DNA of 29,016 bases from SCGC-AG-212-J23 sp035762345 (lineage in GTDB: Bacteria > Pseudomonadota > Gammaproteobacteria > Burkholderiales > SG8-39): contig DASTPE010000053.1 of assembly GCA_035762345.1 (NCBI GenBank), forward strand, positions 1 through 29,016, given 5' to 3'. The notes under the pieces are model-generated. The model was given only the letters and a program-made list of their open reading frames with translations, was not told the origin of the DNA and did not search any database. Of the stretch, positions 6,771 through 14,987 are shown in pieces. The number at the start of each line of letters is the position of its first letter. The stretch's first letter is position 1. The translations under genes and the position numbers were made by a program.

Positions 6771-7848
6771 GAAGGACGACCCCCGCTATCTTCGTGGAGC
6801 GCGCTCTTTCGTGCAGGGCCGTTTCGAAACCGTGGCGCGCGAACCGTTCGACGACGGCTGGACGCCGGAAGAGGCAGACAGCCGGGAACTGAAGACCACC
6901 GTCGCCATCGAGAATGCGCGCTCGATCATCTCGCACAACGACTCGCCGGATGTCGGCTTTTCGCAGTCCATCAATCCCTACAGAGGATGCGAGCATGGGT
7001 GTGTCTACTGCTACGCGAGGCCGAGCCACGCCTATCTCGAGCTCTCGCCCGGCCTGGACTTCGAGACCAAGCTCTTTGCCAAGACCAACGCCGCCGACTT
7101 GCTGCGCGCGGAACTCGCGAAGCCGGGCTACAAGCCCACTCCCATAGCCTTAGGCGCCAACACCGATTGCTACCAGCCCATCGAGCGCAAGTACCGCGTC
7201 ACCCGGCAGATCCTCGAAGTGCTTGCCGAGTGCGAGCATCCGGTGACGATGGTGACCAAATCGGCGCTCATCGAGAAGGATCTCGACCTGCTCGCGCCGA
7301 TGGCCAGGAAGAATCTTGTGAAAGTGTTCGTTTCCATCGGCACGCTCGACCGCGAGCTTGCGCGCAAGCTCGAGCCGCGCGCCGCAAGCCCGCAGCGGCG
7401 CATGGACGTCGTAAGGAAGCTGAACGAGAACGGGGTTCCCTGCGGGGTGATGATCGCGGCGCTGATCCCGGCGCTCAACGACAAGACGATGGAGCAGGTG
7501 CTCGAGGCGGCTGCCGCAGCGGGCGCGCGCGAGGCGGCGTACGTTATCCTGCGCCTGCCCTACGAGCTGAAGGCCGTGTTCAAGGAGTGGCTCGCCAAGC
7601 ACTATCCGCAACGTGCAGAGCATGTAATGAGCATCGTGCGGCAGATGCGCGGCGGCCGCGAAAACGATCCGTGCTTCGGCACGCGGATGTCGGGCACGGG
7701 GAACTACGCCGAGCTGATCGAGAAGCGCTTCGAGATCGCGTGCCGCCGCTTCGGCGTGAATCGGAGGGACGTGCCGCAGCTGGATTGCACGCGCTTTCGC
7801 CCGCCCCTCTCGATGTCGCCGGCCGGAGCTCAGCTAAAGTTGCTGTGA
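6769..7848 (+). CDS. PA0069-family radical SAM protein
   Basis: The protein is 359 aa. The cluster motif YRGCEHGCVYCYARP places C74, C78 and C81 in a C-x3-C-x2-C radical SAM site for a [4Fe-4S] cluster and S-adenosylmethionine. LGANTDCYQPIE, MVTKSALIEKDLDLL and SIGTLDRELARKLEPRA-SPQRR are conserved blocks of the SplB-like (spore photoproduct lyase-related) PA0069 group. The C-terminal part holds GRENDPCFGTRMSGTGNYAE. The substrate is not established; a role in damage repair is inferred from the SplB relationship and the LexA box just upstream. The start at 6769 follows the box and overlaps the divergent MFS start. The stop TGA overlaps the next ATG by 1 bp (TGATG), so the VanZ-like gene is very likely co-translated. 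Confidence 0.9.
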   Translation: MKDDPRYLRGARSFVQGRFETVAREPFDDGWTPEEADSRELKTTVAIENARSIISHNDSPDVGFSQSINPYRGCEHGCVYCYARPSHAYLELSPGLDFETKLFAKTNAADLLRAELAKPGYKPTPIALGANTDCYQPIERKYRVTRQILEVLAECEHPVTMVTKSALIEKDLDLLAPMARKNLVKVFVSIGTLDRELARKLEPRAASPQRRMDVVRKLNENGVPCGVMIAALIPALNDKTMEQVLEAAAAAGAREAAYVILRLPYELKAVFKEWLAKHYPQRAEHVMSIVRQMRGGRENDPCFGTRMSGTGNYAELIEKRFEIACRRFGVNRRDVPQLDCTRFRPPLSMSPAGAQLKLL

Positions 7849-8210
7849 TGAGGAAGGTGCTAGTCGCTGCCGGCTGGGCATGGGCGGCCACGATCGTGTG
7901 GCTATCGCTCATGCCGGAGCCGCCCGAGCTCAGCATCGCCCACGGCGACAAGCTGGGTCATTTCGCCGCCTACGGGCTGCTGATGCTGTGGTTCACGCAG
8001 CTATATGCCGCGCGGGGCAGCCGCCTCGCCTATGCGGCGGTGTTTGTTGCCATGGGCGTGACGCTGGAATTCGTGCAAGGCGCCCTCGGCTACCGCAGCT
8101 ACGACGTCTTCGATATGTACGCGAACACGATCGGCGTCGTGCTCGGCTGGGCGCTCGGTGCGTTGTTCCGCCCGCGCTTCCCGCGCCCGGCCGGTCAGCC
8201 GCGGCTGTAG
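7848..8210 (+). CDS. VanZ-like family membrane protein
   Basis: The protein is 120 aa with about four hydrophobic segments. The VanZ hallmarks are MPEPPEL followed by HGDKLGHFAAYGLLMLW, then TLEFVQGALGYRSYDVFDMY and NTIGVVLGWALG. VanZ-domain proteins are small inner-membrane proteins, mostly of unknown function; the namesake confers low-level teicoplanin resistance. Its ATG shares one base with the stop of the radical SAM gene, so it should be expressed with it and fall under the same LexA box. The 3' end overlaps the convergent TerC gene by 16 bp. Confidence 0.85.
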   Translation: MRKVLVAAGWAWAATIVWLSLMPEPPELSIAHGDKLGHFAAYGLLMLWFTQLYAARGSRLAYAAVFVAMGVTLEFVQGALGYRSYDVFDMYANTIGVVLGWALGALFRPRFPRPAGQPRL

Positions 8211-8938
8211 GGCTCGTGCAGGTGCACGGGCCTGGAGCGCTTGCGCAGCCGGATGTTGAGCATCTCCACCGCAACGGAGAAAGCGAGCGCGAAGTACACG
8301 TAGCCTTTGGGCACGTCGTGGTCGAAGCCGGCGGCGACGAGCAGCACGCCGATCAAGACCAGGAACGCGAGCGCGAGCATCTTGATCGTCGGGTGCGCCG
8401 AGACAAAGCGGCCGATCGGCCCGGCGAACGCCATCATCAACCCAACCGACGCGATCACCGCGGCGATCATCACCTCGATCCACGGCACCATCCCCACCGC
8501 GGTGATGATCGAGTCGAGAGAGAACACGAGGTCGATCACCATGACTTGCGCGATGACCGCGGAGAAGCTGGCACGCACCGCGGCCGAGCGCTCGCCCTCC
8601 TCGCCTTCGAGCAGCTGGTGGATCTCCATCACGCTCTTCCACAGCAGGAACAGCCCGCCGCCGATCAGGATCAGGTCGCGCCCGGAAAGTTTTTCGTTGA
8701 ACACGCTGAAGAGCGGCTCGGTGAGCCCGATCATCCAGGCGAGCAGCAGGAGCAGGCCTATGCGCATCAGCATCGCCGCGCCGAGCCCGATGCGCCGCGC
8801 GCGCTCGCGCTGCGCGGGCGGCAGCTTGTCGACCAGGATCGAGATGAAGATGATGTTGTCGATGCCGAGCACGAGCTCGAGCGCGGTGAGCGTGAAGAAG
8901 GCGATCCAGACTTGAGGGTCCTGAACAAGCTCGATCAC
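8195..8938 (-). CDS. TerC/YkoY-family integral membrane protein
   Basis: The protein is 247 aa with about seven membrane segments. The family signature LELVLGIDNIIFISILVDKL occurs near residues 20-39, with a second acidic helix VMVIDLVFSLDSIITAVGMV at about 131-150. The in-membrane Asp/Glu pairs (ELVLGIDN, DLVFSLDS) are the conserved metal-linked residues of TerC-type proteins, which are associated with Mn export or metalation of exported proteins. A basic C-terminal tail (LRKRSRPVHLHE) is present. The start is GTG 8938, with GGAGG about 9 nt upstream. It is monocistronic, convergent with vanZ (16-bp overlap) and divergent from the MATE gene (37 bp). Confidence 0.88.
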   Translation of the reverse strand: MIELVQDPQVWIAFFTLTALELVLGIDNIIFISILVDKLPPAQRERARRIGLGAAMLMRIGLLLLLAWMIGLTEPLFSVFNEKLSGRDLILIGGGLFLLWKSVMEIHQLLEGEEGERSAAVRASFSAVIAQVMVIDLVFSLDSIITAVGMVPWIEVMIAAVIASVGLMMAFAGPIGRFVSAHPTIKMLALAFLVLIGVLLVAAGFDHDVPKGYVYFALAFSVAVEMLNIRLRKRSRPVHLHEPYSRG

Positions 8939-8975
8939 GGCGTCATCCTCCTGCGGGCAAGCGGGCGATCATACA

Positions 8976-10310
8976 ATGGCGCGCCTTATGAGCCCGGCGC
9001 CTGCCGTCAATGCGCGCACCGAGCGGATGCTCGCCGCGCCGATCGCGCCGACGCTCGCGCGGCTGTCGGCGCCGGGCGTGCTGCTGGTCGCATTCCAGTC
9101 GCTGGTTTCGGTCGGCGATACGTACTTTGTCGGCCGCCTCGGCACCGGGCCGCTCGCCGGTCTCGCGCTCGTGTTCCCGCTCCTCATGCTGCTGCAGATG
9201 ACCTCCGCCGGCGCGATGGGGGGCGGCGTATCTTCGGCGATCGCGCGTGCGCTCGGATCCGGGGACGCGGCGGCCGCGCGGCGGTTCGTCGTGCATGCGC
9301 TCGTCATCGCCGCGGCGATGGGCGCGGCCTTCACGGTCCTGATCTCATTACTTGGACAATGGATCTACGGCCTGCTCGGCGGCCAGGGCGAAACCCTCGA
9401 GCACGCGCTGCGCTACTCCAGCATCGTCTTCGGCGGCGCGATCGTGGTCTGGATCGCCAACACGCTTTCGAGCGTGCTGCGCGGCAGCGGCAACATGCTT
9501 ACGCCCGCGCTCACGCTGATCGGCGCGGCGCTCGTCCACCTGCCGCTGTCGGGAATCCTCGTCTCGCGCATCGGCATCGCGGGAGCGGGAATCGCCTACG
9601 TGACGACTTTCGGAATTGCATCCCTCGTCATGGCGCTGATCGTGCAGCGCTCGAGCCTGCTTTCGCCGCGGCGCGCAGACTGGAGGCTCGAATGGCGGCT
9701 GTTCCGCGAGATTCTGCGCGTGGGCGCGATCTCGACATTGTCGGCGGTCCAGACCGTGCTGACCGCAGTCATCCTTACCGGCTTCGTCGGGCGCCACGGC
9801 GCGGCGGCGCTCGCCGGCTATGGCGTAGGCCTGCGACTTGAACTCTTGCAGATTCCGCTGGTATTCGCGGTCGGCCAGGCGCTCGTCGTGCTCGTCGGCA
9901 CGCACATGGGCGCCGGCCGCGCCGCGCGCGCGAAGCGCATCGCCTGGGTCGGCGCGGGCTTCGCCGCCTGCATCAGCCTCGTGATCGGCGTCGCCGTCTC
10001 GATCTTTCCGCTCGCCTGGGTGGGACTCTTCAGCAGCGACGCCGCGGTGCTCGAGCATGGCTCGAGTTACCTGCGCACCGTGGCGCCGTTTTACCCGCTG
10101 CTCGCCGCGGGGATCGCGCTCTACTTCGCCTCGCAGGGCGCGGGACGCGTGCTGCGGCCCATACTCGCCGGCACGGCGCGCCTCGCGATCGTGATCGCGG
10201 GCGGGCTGATGGTCGCGTCGCTGCAGGGCGTGTTCGTCGTGATCGCCTTCGCGATGATCGCGTTCGGCGCGCTCACCGTCTGGTTCGTCGCCTCTACCGA
10301 CTGGAAATGA
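8976..10310 (+). CDS. MATE-family multidrug/Na+ efflux transporter
   Basis: The protein is 444 aa with about 12 hydrophobic segments in two homologous halves. The N-terminal half has ALSAPGVLLVAFQ-like and SVGDTYFVGRLGTGPLAGLA, the second half TVLTAVILTGFVGRHGAAAL and GVGLRLELLQIPLVFAVGQA; these are the MatE repeat signatures. The family exports cationic drugs and metabolites in exchange for Na+ or H+. Two starts are possible, ATG 8976 and ATG 8988, neither with a good ribosome-binding site. A TACAAT at 8972-8977 could be a -10 box, which would favour 8988. The 3' end overlaps the convergent hydrolase by 17 bp. Confidence 0.88.
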   Translation: MARLMSPAPAVNARTERMLAAPIAPTLARLSAPGVLLVAFQSLVSVGDTYFVGRLGTGPLAGLALVFPLLMLLQMTSAGAMGGGVSSAIARALGSGDAAAARRFVVHALVIAAAMGAAFTVLISLLGQWIYGLLGGQGETLEHALRYSSIVFGGAIVVWIANTLSSVLRGSGNMLTPALTLIGAALVHLPLSGILVSRIGIAGAGIAYVTTFGIASLVMALIVQRSSLLSPRRADWRLEWRLFREILRVGAISTLSAVQTVLTAVILTGFVGRHGAAALAGYGVGLRLELLQIPLVFAVGQALVVLVGTHMGAGRAARAKRIAWVGAGFAACISLVIGVAVSIFPLAWVGLFSSDAAVLEHGSSYLRTVAPFYPLLAAGIALYFASQGAGRVLRPILAGTARLAIVIAGGLMVASLQGVFVVIAFAMIAFGALTVWFVASTDWK

Positions 10311-11091
10311 ACTCGATCAGCGCATCGAGGGTGGCATCGGGCGCCTCCGCCATCAGCGAATGTCCGGAGGGAGCAATCTCGACCGTGCTTGCGCCGGGAA
10401 TCTTTTCGTGGAGGAGCTGCACCGTCCTCGGCGGCGTCATCACGTCGCGCCGGCCCAGGATGAAGAGCGCCGGGCACTTCACTTTCGCTGCGCTCTCTAC
10501 GCCCGAGCCGTAGTCGTTGCACGCCTTGAGGTCGTTGTAGAGCACGCCCGGTGCAAGCCGCTCCAGGCGCGCGAGCGAGTCGCCGTACATCCACATCCCC
10601 GGGTTGGGGTTGGCGCCGAGCGCGACCTGCGGCGCGTGGCCCCAGATCGTCTGCATGTCGAAGGCGGCGTAGTCGTTCTTGCGCGCGGCTTCGAGAAAAG
10701 GCTCGGCAACCTTCATGGGAAAGCCCACGGCAATGAGCGCGATGCGCTCGCACTGGTGCGGATGACGCGCTGCGAACTCCAGCGAGACGAGCGAACCCAT
10801 CGAATGACCGACGATGGCAGCTTTCGGCGTTCTTGTTCTCACGAGAACTTTGGAAAGCCAGTCGGCCATGGCGCTGATGCTGGGAAGCGGCGGGCCTTCG
10901 CTTCGTCCGTGCCCCGGGAGGTCGAGTGCGAGCACGTTGCGCCCGTGGTAGCCGAAGTAGCGGCTTTGCAGCCCGAACCACGAGTGATCCAGCCCCGCGC
11001 CGTGAACGAACGCGACCGTGGGCCTGGCCGGGTCGGGCTCGTGCGCCGCGGTGTAGGCGAAAGCTCGCTTGCCATCCAGGTCGAAGATCAC
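10294..11091 (-). CDS. Alpha/beta-fold hydrolase downstream of metY
   Basis: The protein is 265 aa. Oxyanion region FVHGAGLDHSWF; nucleophile elbow GHSMGS with Ser97; acid in ILGRRDVMTP; base in SGHSLM near the C-terminus. The catalytic triad is complete and no signal peptide is present, so this is a cytoplasmic serine hydrolase. It starts with GTG, 15 bp after the metY stop, so it shares the metY operon. It lacks the features of homoserine acetyltransferase (MetX), so it is not an obvious sulfur-assimilation enzyme. Its substrate is unknown. Confidence 0.8.
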   Translation of the reverse strand: MIFDLDGKRAFAYTAAHEPDPARPTVAFVHGAGLDHSWFGLQSRYFGYHGRNVLALDLPGHGRSEGPPLPSISAMADWLSKVLVRTRTPKAAIVGHSMGSLVSLEFAARHPHQCERIALIAVGFPMKVAEPFLEAARKNDYAAFDMQTIWGHAPQVALGANPNPGMWMYGDSLARLERLAPGVLYNDLKACNDYGSGVESAAKVKCPALFILGRRDVMTPPRTVQLLHEKIPGASTVEIAPSGHSLMAEAPDATLDALIEFISSR

Positions 11092-11106
11092 TGCGCGACG
11101 TTCACC

Positions 11107-12405
11107 TTACAAAGCGCGAGTCGCCGCCTTCAACGCGCGGTCGAGATCCTCGATGAGGTCCTGCGGCTCCTCGAGGCCGATCGACAGGCGTACCGTGCCG
11201 GCAGTGATGCCCGCCTTCCTCAAGTCCTCGTCGCTCATGCGGTAATGCGTGGTGGTAGCGGGATGGATGACGAGGGACTTCGCGTCACCGACGTTGGCGA
11301 GGTGCGAGAAAAGCCGCAGCGACTCGATGAAGCGCTTGCCCGCGAGCCTGCCGCCTTTAATCTCGAAGGTAAACACCGCGCCGCAGCCGTGCGGCAGCAG
11401 CTTCTTCGCCAGCGCGTAGTCCGGATGGTCGGGAAGCTCGGGATAGATCACCTTTTCCACCGCGGGGTTCTTCGAAAGAAACGCGACGACTTTCCGGGTA
11501 TTTTCGACATGCCGCGGCATCCTGAGGTGCAGGGTTTCGATGCCCTGGAGGATCTGGAAAGCGGTCATCGGCGCCATGCAGGCGCCAAAGTCGCGCAGGC
11601 CCTCGCGGCGCGCACGCAACAGGAACGCCCGCGTGCCCGACTCCTCCTCGAAGTCCATGGCGTGGAACCCGGCGTACGGCGCGGTCAGCGTCTCAAACTT
11701 GCCCGAGGCCTCCCAGTCGAAGCGCCCGGAGTCGACCAGCACGCCGGCGATCGCGACGCCGTGCCCGCCGAGGAACTTGGTCGCCGAGTGGTAGAGCAGA
11801 TCGGCGCCGAGCGCGAAAGGCTTCATCAGCACGGGCGTGGTGAAGGTGGCATCGACCAGGAGCGGCACCGTGGCCGCGTGCGCGATCTGCGCGACCGACG
11901 GGATATCGAGGACGTCCAAGCCCGGGTTTCCGAGCGTCTCGCCGAAGAGCAGCCGGGTATTATCCTTGATGCTCCTTTTCCATGCGCCCAGATCCCTCGG
12001 GTTCACGAAGGTGGTGTCGATTCCAAATCGCTTGAGCGTGTAGGCGAGGAGGTTGTGCGAGCCGCCGTAGAGCGCGGTGGAGGCGACGATATGCCCGCCG
12101 GCGCCCATGAGGGTCGCGATCGCGAGGTGCAGCGCAGCCTGCCCGGAAGCAGTGGCGATCGCGCCGACGCCACCCTCGAGCGCGGCCACGCGCTCTTCGA
12201 GCACCGCAACGGTCGGGTTAGAGATGCGCGAATAGACGTGCCCCGCGCGCTCCATGTTGAAGAGCGACGCCGCGTGCTCCGTGTCGCGGAACACGTAGGA
12301 GGTGGTCTGGTAAATCGGGACCGCGCGGCTGCCGGTCGCAGGGTCGGGCGACTGGCCCGCATGCAACGCGAGCGTATCGAGGGACGGGTATTTAGGCCCT
12401 GCCAT
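11107..12405 (-). CDS. metY: O-acetylhomoserine sulfhydrylase / aminocarboxypropyltransferase
   Basis: This 432-aa Cys/Met-metabolism PLP enzyme has the expected length for MetY. Motifs: SLDTLALHAGQSPDPATGSR, AVPIYQTTSYVF, VYSRISNPT, SGQAALHLAI, and the PLP lysine K210 in YHSATKFLGGHG. The C-terminal SHLANVGDAKSLVIHPATTTH is diagnostic of the MetY/MetZ branch. It makes homocysteine from O-acetylhomoserine and sulfide, feeding methionine synthase; a core-MetE enzyme lies at 17339-18427. A perfect palindrome sits 20 bp upstream of the ATG. It is preceded on the same strand by the gene at 12459-13013. Confidence 0.9.
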   Translation of the reverse strand: MAGPKYPSLDTLALHAGQSPDPATGSRAVPIYQTTSYVFRDTEHAASLFNMERAGHVYSRISNPTVAVLEERVAALEGGVGAIATASGQAALHLAIATLMGAGGHIVASTALYGGSHNLLAYTLKRFGIDTTFVNPRDLGAWKRSIKDNTRLLFGETLGNPGLDVLDIPSVAQIAHAATVPLLVDATFTTPVLMKPFALGADLLYHSATKFLGGHGVAIAGVLVDSGRFDWEASGKFETLTAPYAGFHAMDFEEESGTRAFLLRARREGLRDFGACMAPMTAFQILQGIETLHLRMPRHVENTRKVVAFLSKNPAVEKVIYPELPDHPDYALAKKLLPHGCGAVFTFEIKGGRLAGKRFIESLRLFSHLANVGDAKSLVIHPATTTHYRMSDEDLRKAGITAGTVRLSIGLEEPQDLIEDLDRALKAATRAL

Positions 12406-12424
12406 GGCCTTTTCTGAAAGTCTT

Positions 12425-12448
12425 GAGATTCCTCGTCAGAGGAATCTC
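12425..12448. repeat. Perfect 10-bp stem / 4-nt loop hairpin in the metY leader
   Basis: GAGATTCCTC, loop GTCA, GAGGAATCTC. It lies in the 53-bp gap between the stop of the upstream minus-strand gene (12459) and the metY ATG (12405). It could end transcription of the upstream gene (but no U-run follows), act as a leader or processing hairpin for metY, or be a protein-binding palindrome. It is the longest perfect inverted repeat I noticed in the window. Confidence 0.6.
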
Positions 12449-12458
12449 CTTGTGGTTC

Positions 12459-13013
12459 TTAATGCAGGTTCTTGCGCGAAGGACGAGTGTAGTTTTCGAA
12501 AGCGCGCTCGGGCTTCTTCTGCTGCGCAGCCTTTTCTTTCCAGTCGCGGTCGAAGAGCTCGTTCACGAGCGCCGTCACCTGCGCCACTTGCTCCTTGCCG
12601 AACTGGCGCGCGAGGATCGCGGCGACGTCTTCGACCATGCAGCGGCGCTGCGCCTCGTGGATCGCGTGGGCCGTCGGTCCGACGAAAAGCAGCTTCGATT
12701 CCTGCTCGCCGTTCTCGTGATAGAGCGTGAGATCGACCTCGACCGCCTCGTAGCAGTAGGGTCCGAGGCTCTCCAGCGCCGCTTCGAGCGCGCCGTGGAA
12801 GCTGCGCCCGATCTCGCCGGTCCAGCAGACGGTGAGGATGAGCTCCTTCTCGTCGTACTTGATTCCCGGCTCGTCGGGCTCGAGGCTCTTCACGTCGGCG
12901 AGGCCGTCGGCGTCGAGATATTCGAGCAGCGGCGCGAACGCCTGCTCGAGCTGGCGCCGCGAAACGCCTTCGAGGATCGGGATGTCGGCGTGCAGGTGAA
13001 CCTCGTGCCGCAT
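12459..13013 (-). CDS. Conserved hypothetical protein, DUF6806-like
   Basis: The protein is 184 aa, soluble, with no signal peptide and an acidic body. The N-terminal part (MRHEVHLHADIPILEGVSRR, then a helix and DEPGIKYDEKELILTVCWTG) resembles the betaproteobacterial DUF6806 pattern in which a His-rich strand is followed by 'EPGI-fD-KE--L-MCW'; this is from memory and unconfirmed. The C-terminal third is helical (AEIL-type segment VEDVAAILARQFGKEQVAQV) and ends in a Lys-rich tail. It is the first gene of the minus-strand run leading into metY. Its ATG faces the phosphodiesterase gene across 43 bp. Confidence 0.65.
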   Translation of the reverse strand: MRHEVHLHADIPILEGVSRRQLEQAFAPLLEYLDADGLADVKSLEPDEPGIKYDEKELILTVCWTGEIGRSFHGALEAALESLGPYCYEAVEVDLTLYHENGEQESKLLFVGPTAHAIHEAQRRCMVEDVAAILARQFGKEQVAQVTALVNELFDRDWKEKAAQQKKPERAFENYTRPSRKNLH

Positions 13014-13056
13014 GCATTAATTGTACGCCTAAAATCGAGCGGTACGACCCGAGGTC

Positions 13057-14199
13057 ATGCGACCCGACTATTCCGGTGGCAGTCTCGTCAATCTGATCGC
13101 CTCGATCGTCGCGGCGCGCGGCGGCGCACCGCTGCACTCTCCGCTTGCGAAGCTTCCTGCGAGCGAGCTGGGCCACGCGAGAAACATCGTGCTTTTCATC
13201 GTGGACGGCCTGGGCGATAACTATCTCGCGCGCCGCGGAACGGGCGGCGAGCTCGCGCGCCGTCGACGCGCCAAGCTCACCTCGGTGTTTCCCTCGACGA
13301 CCGCTTCGGCCATCACCACTTCTTACACCGGGCGCACGCCGCTCGAGCATGGGCTCACCGGCTGGTTCACGTATTTCGGCGAAGCGGGCTGCGTGAGCGC
13401 CGCGCTTCCGTTCAGAAGCCGGGGTGACTATCTGCCGCTCACGCGCCGCGGCGTAACACCTGAACAAGTCTACATTTCGAACAGCGTATTCGAGCAGCTC
13501 CCCGTCCAATCGGTGGTCGTTACCTGCAAGGACATCATCAATTCGGAGTACAACCTGCGCCACTGCCGGGGCGCGCAGCGCGTCGGGTACGAGACGCTCG
13601 ACGAGCTGGTCGCCGCCATCGAAGCGGCAGTGAAGTCGACCGATGAGCGGAAGTTCGTATATGCGTACTGGCCGGTCTACGACATGGTGTCGCACCGCTA
13701 CGGCGTCGAAAGCGCCGAAGCGCTCGAGCAATTCTGCAAGATCGACGCCGCGTTCGGCGAGATGGTCGCGCGGCTCGCCGGCACCGAGTCGCTCATCATC
13801 GCCACTGCCGATCATGGCTTCATCGACGTGGCGCCCGAAGGATCGCTGGAGCTGCCCTCGAGCCTCGCGAGCCTGTTGCGCTTCCCGCTCTGCGGCGAAC
13901 GGCGGGTTGCGTACTGCCATGTTCACGATCCTCATCTCTTCATTCGACGTGCAAAGGAATGGCTGGGCGAGCGCGCCGACGTCATGCCCAGCCGCGCGCT
14001 CGTCGATCAGGGCTGGTTCGGGCCGGGCACACCGCATCCGCGCTTCGCCGAGCGCATCGGCGACGTCGCGCTCGTCATGCGCGGCCGCTACGCGGTGAAG
14101 GACTGGACGCCGGGCGAGTCGCGCCACCTGCACATCGGCAACCACGGCGGCACCAGCGAGGACGAGATGCTCATCCCGCTCATCATGGAGGCGACATGA
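13057..14199 (+). CDS. Alkaline-phosphatase-superfamily phosphodiesterase / nucleotide pyrophosphatase-like protein
   Basis: The protein is 380 aa. Metal and catalytic motifs in order: IVLFIVDGLGDNY (D50), the nucleophile loop SVFPSTTASAITT (around residues 77-88), YWPVYDMVSHRYG (Asp and His), IIATADHGFIDV (Asp, His), and the C-terminal GNHGGTSEDEMLIPLI (His). This is the type I phosphodiesterase/nucleotide pyrophosphatase (NPP) layout with two metal sites. No signal peptide or membrane segment is visible, so it is probably cytoplasmic, unlike most secreted NPPs. The ATG is preceded by GAGG. Its stop overlaps the next ATG by 4 bp (ATGA), coupling it to the PcaD-like hydrolase. Confidence 0.8.
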   Translation: MRPDYSGGSLVNLIASIVAARGGAPLHSPLAKLPASELGHARNIVLFIVDGLGDNYLARRGTGGELARRRRAKLTSVFPSTTASAITTSYTGRTPLEHGLTGWFTYFGEAGCVSAALPFRSRGDYLPLTRRGVTPEQVYISNSVFEQLPVQSVVVTCKDIINSEYNLRHCRGAQRVGYETLDELVAAIEAAVKSTDERKFVYAYWPVYDMVSHRYGVESAEALEQFCKIDAAFGEMVARLAGTESLIIATADHGFIDVAPEGSLELPSSLASLLRFPLCGERRVAYCHVHDPHLFIRRAKEWLGERADVMPSRALVDQGWFGPGTPHPRFAERIGDVALVMRGRYAVKDWTPGESRHLHIGNHGGTSEDEMLIPLIMEAT

Positions 14200-14987
14200 A
14201 GGCCAAGGTCAACCGCATCGAGATCCATTACGAGCTGCACGGCAAGGAAGGCGCGCCATGGCTCGTTCTCAGCCACTCGCTCGCCTGCAGCCTGCGCATG
14301 TGGGATCCGCAGATCGAAGCGTTCAAGGCGAGCCATCGCATTCTCGCCTACGACATGCGCGGCCACGGGCAAACGAGCGCCCCCACGGGCCCCTACACGC
14401 TCGACATGCTGGCCGACGATGTTGTCGGTCTCGCCGCTTCCCTGAAGGTCACGAACGCCGTCTACTGCGGGCTGTCGATCGGCGGCATGATCGGCCAGAC
14501 GATCGCCATCCGCGCCCTCGGGCCGTTCGAGCGCATGGTGCTCGCCGACACCACCCACACCCAGGCGCCCGACGCCCTCAAGCAGTGGGAAGAGCGCATT
14601 CGCATCGCCGAGACCAAAGGCATGGCCGGGCTCGTCGACTCGACCCTGGAGCGCTGGTTCACGCCGGCCTTCCGCTCCAGCCCGGCGGCGAAGAAGATCG
14701 CCGAGCAAATTGCCCGCACGCCGGTCGCCGGCTACGTCGGCTGCGGCCGCGCCATCATGGCGCTCAACACCACCGCGAAGCTTCCGGGCATCAAGATGCC
14801 CGTGCTTGCCATCACCGGGGAGCAGGACGCGGCCGCGCCGGGCACGCGCTACATTGCCGAGCACGTTGCAGGCGCGAAGCTCGTGGTGATCCCGCAGGCG
14901 TCGCACATCGCCAACATCGAGCAGCCCGAGGCTTTCAACCGCGCTCTTCGGGAATTCCTTTCATCCCCTGCCAGCGCGCGAGCCTAG
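14196..14987 (+). CDS. PcaD-like alpha/beta hydrolase (3-oxoadipate enol-lactonase family)
   Basis: The protein is 263 aa, about the usual PcaD length. IHYELHG...WLVLSHSLACSLRMWDPQI is close to the PcaD N-terminus, RGHGQTSAPTGPYTLDMLADD is the conserved cap-proximal block, the nucleophile is S93 in CGLSIGGM, the acid lies in TGEQDAAAP and the base in ASHIANIEQPEAF. PcaD opens 3-oxoadipate enol-lactone in the beta-ketoadipate pathway. No other aromatic-degradation gene is nearby, so the true substrate may differ. It is coupled to the phosphodiesterase gene upstream. The 3' end overlaps the convergent ubiX by 53 bp. Confidence 0.75.
   Translation: MKAKVNRIEIHYELHGKEGAPWLVLSHSLACSLRMWDPQIEAFKASHRILAYDMRGHGQTSAPTGPYTLDMLADDVVGLAASLKVTNAVYCGLSIGGMIGQTIAIRALGPFERMVLADTTHTQAPDALKQWEERIRIAETKGMAGLVDSTLERWFTPAFRSSPAAKKIAEQIARTPVAGYVGCGRAIMALNTTAKLPGIKMPVLAITGEQDAAAPGTRYIAEHVAGAKLVVIPQASHIANIEQPEAFNRALREFLSSPASARA

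Noticed and set aside
5535..8210. A very long plus-strand open frame (891 codons) running opposite the MFS gene and out of frame through the radical SAM gene
   Set aside because: Its product is a low-complexity Arg/Ala/Gly/Asp mix typical of shadow frames in GC-rich DNA. Only its last 121 codons, in frame with the VanZ-like gene, are real.
7880..9841. A 653-codon plus-strand frame over vanZ, terC and MATE
   Set aside because: Antisense or out-of-frame shadow of three recognisable genes, with biased Arg/His/Asp composition.
10360..12417. A 685-codon plus-strand frame opposite the hydrolase and metY
   Set aside because: Both minus-strand genes carry complete catalytic motifs; the plus frame has none.
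12436..14145. A 569-codon minus-strand frame across the DUF6806-like and phosphodiesterase genes
   Set aside because: Shadow of the phosphodiesterase gene, whose metal-site motifs are on the plus strand.
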